Below are positions 1-5,036 of a DNA stretch of 5,036 bases, one piece after another. Both the position numbers and the translations under genes were made by a program. The stretch is from Myxococcales bacterium (GTDB lineage: Bacteria; Myxococcota; Polyangia; Polyangiales; Polyangiaceae), in the NCBI GenBank assembly GCA_020430865.1, contig JAGQIY010000251.1, positions 1 to 5,036 of the forward strand. The letters run 5' to 3'. Below the pieces are notes generated by a model, which was given only the letters and a program-made list of their open reading frames with translations, made no database searches and was not told the DNA's origin. How positions within the stretch are numbered: the stretch's first letter is position 1; the number at the start of each line of letters is the position of its first letter.

Positions 1-1
1 A

Positions 2-1096
2 TTCGGAGGCGCGGTCGTGTCAGCGTCCTTCCTGCTCGCCTGGGCCGCCGAGGTCGCGCAGGTCGACGTCTCCGCGAGCCTCGCCACCGCGGTGCTAGCG
101 CTGATTGCCGTTCTGCCAGAGTACGCGGTGGATCTGTACTTCGCCTTCACGGCAGGCGAGCGCCCGGCGTACACCGCTTACGCAGCAGCCAACATGACCG
201 GAAGCAATCGCCTGCTCATCGGCGTCGGGTGGCCACTGGTGGCGCTGCTGTTCGCCATCGGCCTGCGCCGGCGAAAGCGTGACGTGCGGCCAGTGAGGTT
301 GCGTCCAAGGCGCCGCCTCGAGCTTGGCTTTCTGATGCTCGCGGGGCTGTACGCCATCAGCGTCCCCGTGCGTTCGAGCCTGCAGCTGATGGACGCGGTG
401 ATCTTGCTCACGTTGTTCGTCGCGTACCTCTGGCGGACATCGCGCCAGGAACACGAAGAGCCCGAGCTCGTCGGCTTGCCCGCGGCCTTGGCCGAGCTAC
501 CGAGGACACCTCGGCGCGCCGTGGTCATCACGGTCTTCATCGCCGCGGCGGCGTTCATCGGGCTGTCGGCGAAGCCCTTCGCCGACGGCCTGGTCGAAGG
601 CGGGCGGCGCTTCGGCCTCGACGAGTTCCTGCTCGTGCAGTGGCTGGCGCCGCTCTCCTCGGAAGCACCCGAGCTGATCGTCGCTGGGATCCTCGCGGTA
701 CGTGGTGACGACGAGACGGCCCTGGGGACGCTGCTCTCCTCCAAGGTAAACCAGTGGACCCTGCTGGTCGGCAGCCTCCCCCTCGCCTACGCCGCAGGCG
801 GAGGCGGGCTCACGCTTCACTTGGACCCACGCCAGAACGAGGAGTTCTTGCTCACCGCGGGTCAAGCCCTGTTCGCGGTCGCGCTGCTGCTCAACCTGCG
901 CTTGCGGACGCGAGAGGCCTTGCTGCTGTTCGCGACCTTCGCCGCTCAGTTCGTGTTTCCTCAAGAAAACGTCCGACTCTGGCTGGCTGGAGCCTATGGC
1001 CTGCTGGGCGTCGTGCTCCTGGCTCACCATCGCAGCTCGTTGAAGCCGACGCTGACCGCCATCGCGGTGGAGCCCAGCAATGAAGCGTCACCCTAG
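2..1096 (+). CDS. Na+/Ca2+ exchanger-like (CaCA superfamily) membrane protein, 5' end cut by window
   Basis: This is an integral inner-membrane protein expected to exchange Na+ or H+ for Ca2+ or a similar cation. The frame is open from base 2. Residues read before the GTG at 17 (FGGAVV) continue a hydrophobic helix, so that GTG is probably internal and the true start lies outside the window. Counting from that GTG, the first alpha repeat is about residues 27-73, with PEYAVDL (Glu35) and AANMTGSN. The second is about 206-257, with SSEAPEL (Glu219) and LLSSKVNQWTLLVG. The paired PE motifs in two inverted repeats are the CaCA signature, and the glutamates are the usual cation ligands. A short, very basic loop (about 84-100) probably faces the cytoplasm, followed by two helices, an acidic linker (about 144-150) and the second half. 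The C-terminus carries three or four further helices. It converges on the superoxide dismutase gene. The family call is firm; the transported ion cannot be read from the sequence. Confidence 0.88.
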   Translation, partial: FGGAVVSASFLLAWAAEVAQVDVSASLATAVLALIAVLPEYAVDLYFAFTAGERPAYTAYAAANMTGSNRLLIGVGWPLVALLFAIGLRRRKRDVRPVRLRPRRRLELGFLMLAGLYAISVPVRSSLQLMDAVILLTLFVAYLWRTSRQEHEEPELVGLPAALAELPRTPRRAVVITVFIAAAAFIGLSAKPFADGLVEGGRRFGLDEFLLVQWLAPLSSEAPELIVAGILAVRGDDETALGTLLSSKVNQWTLLVGSLPLAYAAGGGGLTLHLDPRQNEEFLLTAGQALFAVALLLNLRLRTREALLLFATFAAQFVFPQENVRLWLAGAYGLLGVVLLAHHRSSLKPTLTAIAVEPSNEASP

Positions 1097-1114
1097 GCCC
1101 CCCCGCGATCTCCT

Positions 1115-1143
1115 CGGCTCGCAGCGATCTCGTCCGCTAGCCG
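1115..1143. terminator. Weak imperfect hairpin in the convergent gap, possible terminator
   Basis: The arms are CGGCTCGC (1115-1122) and GCTAGCCG (1136-1143). They pair over 8 bp with one mismatch around a 13-nt loop, and one arm overlaps the sodC-like stop codon. No T-tract follows on either strand. The position between two convergent genes is right for a terminator, but the structure is weak and could be chance in GC-rich DNA. Confidence 0.2.
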
Positions 1144-1742
1144 GCGATGATCGGCGCGCACGCGATGGGCGTGCCGGCGTGACCGCTCTTGCCCTCGCCG
1201 TCGTCCTCGGCTTCGTGAATCACCACCGCCTTGCCGACGAGGCTCATGGGATCGCCTGGCTTCAGGTTCGCCCTGGCGACGATGATCTCCAGCTTGCCAT
1301 CACCATCGTCGTCGACGGTCATGTTTCCGAGATCGCCGAGGTGGTGTTCAGGGTCGGTGGGGAAGCCATGCTCGGACCCCTTCGGCGCGAAGTGGCCGCC
1401 CATGCTCTTGCCAGCGATGTCGCTGCAGTCGCTCTTCTCGTGAATGTGCACCGCCTTCTTTCCGCTGGGCGCTCCCTCGACTTCGATCTCGATCTGGACG
1501 CCACTGGCGACCTTCTCCAGCTCGGCCTCGCCGCTGAGGTTCATCTTGGGCACGCTGGCGAACGTGGCGTTCGCCTCGCGGTCCGTGTTCACGAACTCGT
1601 GCACACCGGGCGCCTGTTCCGAAGCCGACGGTGTGGCTAGGGCCTCCTCGTCGATCCCGTAGTGCTCCGCGGGCTTTGGTTCGTCGCAGGCGACCAGCAC
1701 CGGTGTCAGGGCCAGCCCCAGAATGATCAGTTTGTGTCTCAT
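1137..1742 (-). CDS. sodC: Cu/Zn superoxide dismutase, lipoprotein type
   Basis: This enzyme family dismutates superoxide to O2 and H2O2 outside the cytoplasm. The 201-residue product starts MRHK, then a hydrophobic stretch and lipobox LVAC, so Cys19 should be lipidated after signal peptidase II cleavage. A linker (about 20-55) precedes the SOD beta-barrel (about 56-201). By alignment to the family, Cu ligands are His99 and His101 (in AVHIHEKSDC), His117 (bridging, in GGHFAPKG) and His176 (VVIHE). Zn ligands are His117, His125, His134 and Asp137 (HHLGDLGN). Cys106 and Cys195 are placed for the conserved disulfide, and Asp180 matches the secondary-bridge aspartate. Two oddities: the active-site arginine (human Arg143) is Pro192 in GTPIACAP, and the electrostatic loop is about seven residues shorter than in the human enzyme. 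Asp20 follows the lipidated Cys. The start is fixed by the signal peptide and a purine-rich AAGAAGG just upstream. It is divergent from the antiporter gene. The family is certain; full activity is less so because of Pro192. Confidence 0.93.
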   Translation of the reverse strand: MRHKLIILGLALTPVLVACDEPKPAEHYGIDEEALATPSASEQAPGVHEFVNTDREANATFASVPKMNLSGEAELEKVASGVQIEIEVEGAPSGKKAVHIHEKSDCSDIAGKSMGGHFAPKGSEHGFPTDPEHHLGDLGNMTVDDDGDGKLEIIVARANLKPGDPMSLVGKAVVIHEAEDDGEGKSGHAGTPIACAPIIAG

Positions 1743-1743
1743 G

Positions 1744-1750
1744 CCTTCTT
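1744..1750 (-). promoter_or_regulatory. Ribosome binding site of the sodC-like gene
   Basis: On the minus strand AAGAAGG lies only one base before the ATG. It is purine-rich and Shine-Dalgarno-like but unusually close to the start. The signal-peptide start just after it still makes this ATG the best choice, since no in-frame ATG or GTG lies shortly upstream. Confidence 0.4.
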
Positions 1751-1794
1751 GGGCAGCAACCCGTATGCCAGCGCGGACCGTGGCGTACGCGAGC

Positions 1795-1860
1795 GTCTCC
1801 CCTCAGAACACGCCTGCGCGACGTGTTCTGCAGTCACACCGGTACGGCAAGGTCTCCCCT
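1795..1860 (+). repeat. 9-bp direct repeat GTCTCCCCT (two copies)
   Basis: Exact copies lie at 1795-1803 and 1852-1860, 57 bp apart start to start. The first abuts the left arm of the palindrome at 1804. The copies could be factor-binding sites in the shared control region, but a single 9-bp match in GC-rich sequence may be chance. Confidence 0.4.
1804..1830. repeat. Perfect palindrome, candidate operator
   Basis: CAGAACACG (1804-1812) and CGTGTTCTG (1822-1830) are exact reverse complements separated by 9 bp, giving a two-fold symmetric site. It sits 61 bp before the sodC-like start and 111 bp before the chosen antiporter start. No T-tract follows on either strand and the arms are AT-richer than their surroundings, which favours a dimeric regulator site over a terminator. 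The regulator cannot be named. Confidence 0.55.
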
Positions 1861-1941
1861 GCGAGGCAGCCTGGTAGGAAGCCAAGCCGCGCTGGTCACT
1901 TCGGCTAGGTGAGTTCACCGGTCCCGACTAGGCTCGCGCCA

Positions 1942-4125
1942 ATGAACGCGCATGGGGCCGCCATCACGTTGTGCATAGCCGCGGCGGCCGGAGTGTTCTT
2001 GATCGCGCTGGCAAGCCGACTCAGGCTGCCTTCGATCACCCTGCTCTTGCTGGGAGGGATCCTGCTCGGCCCGGAGGTGCTCGGCGTGGTGCACCCGCAC
2101 ACCCTCGGCGACGGCTTGGAGACGGTGGTCACCCTGGCGGTCGCGGTGGTGCTCTTCGAAGGCGGCCTCACGCTCGACATCGCGGGATTCCGCAGGGAAT
2201 CCAAGGTGATCGTCCGCATGCTGACGATCGGGGTGTTGATAACCTGGGTCGGCACCTCCCTGGCGCTCAAGCTGGCGATGCCATGGCTGAAGCTAGACCT
2301 CGCCATCATCGCCGGCAGCCTGGTGATCGTGACCGGGCCGACCGTGGTCTCGCCCCTGCTGAGACGTATTCGCGTACAGCCGCGCCTGCATCACGTGTTG
2401 TACTGGGAAGGCGTCGTCGTCGACGCGGTGGGCGTGTTCGTCGCGGTCCTGTGCTTCGAGTGGATCGCCGCTGGCGCGGACGAGTCGGCGCTGATCCCCC
2501 TGGGTCGCTTCGCGTCGCGCTTCGTGGTGGGCGTCGGAGTCGGCGCAGGCGTCGGCTTCTTGCTCAGCGAAGCGCTCAATCGCCGCTGGATCGCCGCGGA
2601 CCACACCAACATCGTGGTGCTGGCAAGCGCGCTCCTGGCGCTGGGCGTGGCCAACACCGTGCTGACGGAGTCGGGGATCCTGGCGGTGATCGTCGCCGGG
2701 CTCACCGTGAGCCTGCGCAGCCGGGCCCAGCTCAAGGCGCTCAAGCGCTTCAAGCTCGAGCTGACCGAGGTGGGGATTGGCCTGCTCTTCGTGCTGCTGG
2801 CGGCGCGCCTCGATCTGAGCGCCTTCCCCCGCGCCGGCGCCGGCCTGCTCCTGGTGCTCGCCGTCGTCCTGTTCGTGCTGCGACCGCTGAACGTGCTGGT
2901 CTCGACCTGGGGCGCGAAGTTCAGCTGGCAGGAGAAGGCGTTCCTCTCGTGGCTCGCTCCGCGCGGAATCGTCGCCGCCTCGATGGCGTCGCTCTTCGCC
3001 ATCCGGCTCAAGCGCCTCGGACACCCCGACGCAGACCTGCTCGAGACGCTCACCTATGCGGTGATCGGCACCACGGTCGTCTTGCAGGGTCTGTCGTCTC
3101 CGTTCGTCGCTCGAGTCCTGGGTCTGGAGCGCAAGTCACGCGCGACCTGGCTCGTCATCGGGGATCCTTGGATCGCCACGCGGCTGCATCGCACCTTGCG
3201 GCAGTGCGGCGCTCCGACTCTCGTCTTCGGTACCTCGGGCGGAGGGGGTGAGGGAACCGGTGAGAGCCACGACGAGGATCCCCTCGACCCGGACTCCCTG
3301 AACGACCCGCGAGTCGCGGACGCCGAGGCGGTGCTCGCGGTCTCTGCCGATCCCGAGACCAACGATCGCATCTGTGCGGCCTGGGCCGACGTCGTGGGTA
3401 GCGCCGCGTGCTACCGCTGGGACGACTCCGACGTGGGGCAGCGCGAGCTGGGGCGCCGACTGTGGTCGGAAGCGCCTGGCCCTGGCGAGGTGAAGGCGCA
3501 GGCCGAGGCGGGGCTCGTCGCCATCGATGCGGTGGACGTGGGGACCAGCGACGAGACCACGCGCTTCGGCCCAGCGCTGCGGCCGCTGCTGGGCATCGAC
3601 GAAGGACACATCTCCATCGTCGAGCAGGAGGCCACGGCCGAGGCGCAGTCGATGATCGTGCTCCGTCAGCGCATCCAGGGCCTACACGGCCTGATGCACG
3701 ACGCGCTGATCCTCGACAAGCACGAGGTCAGCTTCGATGAAGTGCTCGAGCAGCTGCTGGAGCTGGCGACCAAGGCGATCCCGGATCTGGACGTCGAACG
3801 GCACCGCGCGGAAATATTGGAGCGCGAACGCAGCATGCCGACCGCCATCGGCGCCGGCATCTGCATCCCGCACGTCTATCAGGGCTCCGCCCAGCGCAGC
3901 ATGGCCTTCGTGGCCCTGGTCCCAGGAGGCCTCGAGCATCGCGGTCCAGACGGCGAGGCGGTGCGCCTGGTGTTCCTGGTGGTCTCCCCGGCGGATCACG
4001 CGACGGCCCACCTGCGCAGCCTGAGCGCGATCGCCCAGCTGGGCCGCGACCGGGGCCTGGTGAGCGCGCTCATGCACCAGAGAACCCGCGGTCGCCTGCT
4101 CACCCTGCTGCGCGAGCGGGAGTAA
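1942..4125 (+). CDS. CPA1-type cation/proton antiporter fused to RCK-like and PTS EIIA domains
   Basis: This inner-membrane antiporter is expected to exchange Na+ or K+ for H+. The ATG at 1942 was chosen over the in-frame GTG at 1909. It has AGG at 1930-1932 nine bases upstream and begins just before the first helix, while the GTG has no clear ribosome site. Numbering from this ATG (727 residues), the Na+/H+ exchanger domain is about 5-395. It includes [12 protein letters not shown] (TM2), [21 protein letters not shown] (about 130-141), WEGVVVD with Glu156 and Asp161 as likely transport-site acids, and [15 protein letters not shown] with Arg341. About 402-497 resembles a TrkA-N/RCK nucleotide-binding fold (TWLVIGDP..., [17 protein letters not shown]), but the glycine-rich loop is degraded and a Gly/acidic insert sits at 432-449. 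After a linker, about 587-727 matches PTS EIIA type 2 ([17 protein letters not shown]), with His644 at the phospho-acceptor position. The soluble tail probably controls transport. Ion specificity is not readable. Confidence 0.9.
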   Translation: MNAHGAAITLCIAAAAGVFLIALASRLRLPSITLLLLGGILLGPEVLGVVHPHTLGDGLETVVTLAVAVVLFEGGLTLDIAGFRRESKVIVRMLTIGVLITWVGTSLALKLAMPWLKLDLAIIAGSLVIVTGPTVVSPLLRRIRVQPRLHHVLYWEGVVVDAVGVFVAVLCFEWIAAGADESALIPLGRFASRFVVGVGVGAGVGFLLSEALNRRWIAADHTNIVVLASALLALGVANTVLTESGILAVIVAGLTVSLRSRAQLKALKRFKLELTEVGIGLLFVLLAARLDLSAFPRAGAGLLLVLAVVLFVLRPLNVLVSTWGAKFSWQEKAFLSWLAPRGIVAASMASLFAIRLKRLGHPDADLLETLTYAVIGTTVVLQGLSSPFVARVLGLERKSRATWLVIGDPWIATRLHRTLRQCGAPTLVFGTSGGGGEGTGESHDEDPLDPDSLNDPRVADAEAVLAVSADPETNDRICAAWADVVGSAACYRWDDSDVGQRELGRRLWSEAPGPGEVKAQAEAGLVAIDAVDVGTSDETTRFGPALRPLLGIDEGHISIVEQEATAEAQSMIVLRQRIQGLHGLMHDALILDKHEVSFDEVLEQLLELATKAIPDLDVERHRAEILERERSMPTAIGAGICIPHVYQGSAQRSMAFVALVPGGLEHRGPDGEAVRLVFLVVSPADHATAHLRSLSAIAQLGRDRGLVSALMHQRTRGRLLTLLRERE

Positions 4126-4136
4126 CCCGCTCGCGC
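4110..4136. terminator. Hairpin between convergent genes, candidate bidirectional terminator
   Basis: GCGCGAGCGGG (4110-4120) and CCCGCTCGCGC (4126-4136) form a perfect 11-bp GC-rich stem around a 5-nt AGTAA loop. The antiporter TAA stop lies in that loop. The kinase gene ends at 4142 on the other strand, so the hairpin suits termination from both sides. There is no T-tract, so it is not a classic intrinsic terminator; it may act as a pause or RNA-stabilising structure. Confidence 0.55.
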
Positions 4137-4141
4137 GCCAC

Positions 4142-5036
4142 TCAGCTCGCCACGGCGCGAGCTGCGAAGTGCAGCTCGATCGCCGTGCCTCGACCGCTGG
4201 CGCTCCGGACCGAGAGAGTTCCGCCCAGCGCTTCCACCAGGTTCTTCACGGCGGCCATCCCAACGCCTCGACCCGATGTCTCCGTGACGTCCTCGGCCGT
4301 CGAGAGCGAGTCGGCGAAGATGAGCTGGAGCTTCTCGTCGCGGCTCAGCTGGGCCGCGCGCCCTGCGTCCAGGATCCCGAGCCCGATCGCGCGCTCGACC
4401 ACGCGCTCGGCGTCGATACCACGGCCGTCGTCGCTCACGCGCACCGCGACGCCGTTGTCGTTCGCCTCGACGGCGAGCTCGATGGTCGCCAGCTCGGGCT
4501 TCTCTCCGCGCTCCTCGGGGCTTTCAATCCCGTGGTCGATACTGTTGCGGATCAGGTGAGGCAGAACGTCGAACAGCGGTTCGAGGTTCGAGGGACACAG
4601 CACATCGCCTCCCGCCAGCTCGAGATGCACCCGCTTGCCGCGGCGGTCGGCGAGCTGGACGCAACCGTCCGCCAGCGGACCCACGAGCTGCGTCACCGAC
4701 TTCTGTCGCATCGCCTGGAGGAAACGTGAAGCCACCGCTCGCAGCTCGGCTTCGCTCGACGCGCCAGCGAGCTCGGCCTCGAGCTGGTCCAGGGCACTAC
4801 CCGTCGCGGTATAGCGCGCCTCCCGAGGATCCAGGTGGATGTCCCAGAGCTTGGCGTTCTTGCGCAGCAAGCTCTGGAAGTCCTCGTGCACCTCGGCCAC
4901 CTGCTGCTTGGTGATGCGCGGGCTGTCCTCCACTTCATGGATACGACGAGCCGACTGAACCAGCCCGAACTGCCCGAAGACGCCCTTCGCGGTGTGCAGC
5001 TCGCGACGAGCTCGGTGTTCCCATTCCTCGCCGTCG
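4142..5036 (-). CDS. CheA-like histidine kinase with Hpt and HATPase domains, 5' end cut by window
   Basis: This cytoplasmic signalling kinase region would autophosphorylate a histidine on its Hpt domain and pass the phosphate to a response regulator not seen here. The frame is open to the window edge. The GTG at 4933 is unlikely to be the start, because the upstream codons encode RRELHTAKGVFGQFGL and RRIHEVED, a typical Hpt helix pair. Its phospho-acceptor His codon is 4994-4996. Numbering from 4933, a helical linker of about 110 residues leads to the CheA-type HATPase: N box HLIRNSIDHGIE (126-137), G1 DDGRGID (168-174), FADSLSTAEDVTETSGRGVGM with G2 at 221-226. CheA proteins usually have GFSTA where SLSTA is found here. 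The protein ends at residue 263, soon after the ATPase domain, with no CheW-like P5 domain, so ordinary coupling to chemoreceptors through CheW is unlikely. Any input domain must lie upstream, outside the window. It converges on the antiporter gene. Confidence 0.88.
   Translation of the reverse strand, partial: DGEEWEHRARRELHTAKGVFGQFGLVQSARRIHEVEDSPRITKQQVAEVHEDFQSLLRKNAKLWDIHLDPREARYTATGSALDQLEAELAGASSEAELRAVASRFLQAMRQKSVTQLVGPLADGCVQLADRRGKRVHLELAGGDVLCPSNLEPLFDVLPHLIRNSIDHGIESPEERGEKPELATIELAVEANDNGVAVRVSDDGRGIDAERVVERAIGLGILDAGRAAQLSRDEKLQLIFADSLSTAEDVTETSGRGVGMAAVKNLVEALGGTLSVRSASGRGTAIELHFAARAVAS

Larger units (their letters stand above)
1743..1941. promoter_or_regulatory. Divergent intergenic control region between the sodC-like and antiporter genes
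   Basis: Both flanking genes point away from this stretch, so it must contain or border the promoter of each. No convincing sigma-70 -35/-10 pair could be read on either strand. That is common in GC-rich genomes with less conserved promoters. It contains a 27-bp palindrome and a 9-bp direct repeat, listed separately. No coding region is supported here. Confidence 0.55.

Noticed and set aside
1105..1131. Direct repeat GCGATCTC (1105-1112 and 1124-1131) in the gap between exchanger and sodC-like genes
   Set aside because: It is 8 bp long, in a convergent gap where no promoter is expected, and has no supporting structure.
1080..1640. 186-residue open frame on the + strand
   Set aside because: It lies antisense to the superoxide dismutase gene, whose metal ligands and lipoprotein signal are unmistakable. 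The frame is a by-product of high GC content and shows no recognisable motif.
1768..1895. Inverted pair CCAGCGCGG (1768-1776) and CCGCGCTGG (1887-1895)
   Set aside because: The match is exact over 9 bp, but the arms are 110 bp apart, made of common GC-rich words and not centred on the palindrome, so chance is the simpler explanation.
1908..1919. Small palindrome GGTGA-GT-TCACC near the upstream GTG
   Set aside because: The arms are only 5 bp, which is expected by chance at this composition.
1909..1941. GTG at 1909 as the antiporter start
   Set aside because: It would add 11 residues before the first membrane helix, has no clear ribosome binding site, and the ATG at 1942 fits better. It is not excluded.
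2293..3024. 243-residue open frame on the - strand
   Set aside because: Rich in Gln, Glu, His and Arg with no hydrophobic core or motif; it is the antisense shadow of the antiporter membrane domain.
1971..3251. 426-residue open frame on the + strand overlapping the antiporter
   Set aside because: Its composition is dominated by Arg, Gly, Ala and Pro, typical of an off-frame GC-rich reading, and the antiporter frame has clear family motifs throughout.
4169..4729. 186-residue open frame on the + strand
   Set aside because: Antisense to the kinase ATPase domain, which has intact N, G1 and G2 boxes.

Overview
The window is GC-rich chromosomal DNA with four protein genes, two of them cut by the window edges. 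No RNA gene, mobile element or CRISPR array is visible. The gene types suggest a Gram-negative bacterium of the Myxococcota (deltaproteobacterial) kind: a lipoprotein Cu/Zn superoxide dismutase, a CheA-like kinase with an Hpt domain, and multi-domain ion antiporters with strong G/C third-position bias. This is inferred from style and content; no marker gene is present.

Layout. Positions 2-1096 (+) hold the 3' part of a CaCA-type Na+/Ca2+ exchanger-like membrane protein. It converges on a Cu/Zn superoxide dismutase lipoprotein (sodC-like, 1137-1742, -) with a 40-bp gap. A roughly 200-bp divergent intergenic region (1743-1941) follows. It carries a perfect 9-bp-arm palindrome and a 9-bp direct repeat and is the most likely shared control region. 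Positions 1942-4125 (+) encode a 727-residue CPA1-type cation/proton antiporter fused to a degenerate RCK/TrkA-N-like Rossmann domain and a C-terminal PTS EIIA (PtsN/mannitol type 2) domain that keeps its phospho-acceptor histidine. A GC-rich hairpin with the antiporter stop codon in its loop (4110-4136) separates it from a convergent CheA-like kinase (4142-5036, -). That kinase has an Hpt-type HTAKG motif at the window edge and an HATPase domain, and it ends without a CheW-like domain.

How they may work together. Two genes are cation/H+ or cation/Ca2+ exchangers and one detoxifies superoxide outside the cytoplasm, so envelope and ion homeostasis is a loose theme. Gene orientations alternate (+ - + -), so no operon links them; only the sodC/antiporter pair could share a control region. 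The most notable items are the antiporter-Rossmann-EIIA fusion, the superoxide dismutase with proline where the catalytic-loop arginine normally lies, and the palindrome between these two genes.
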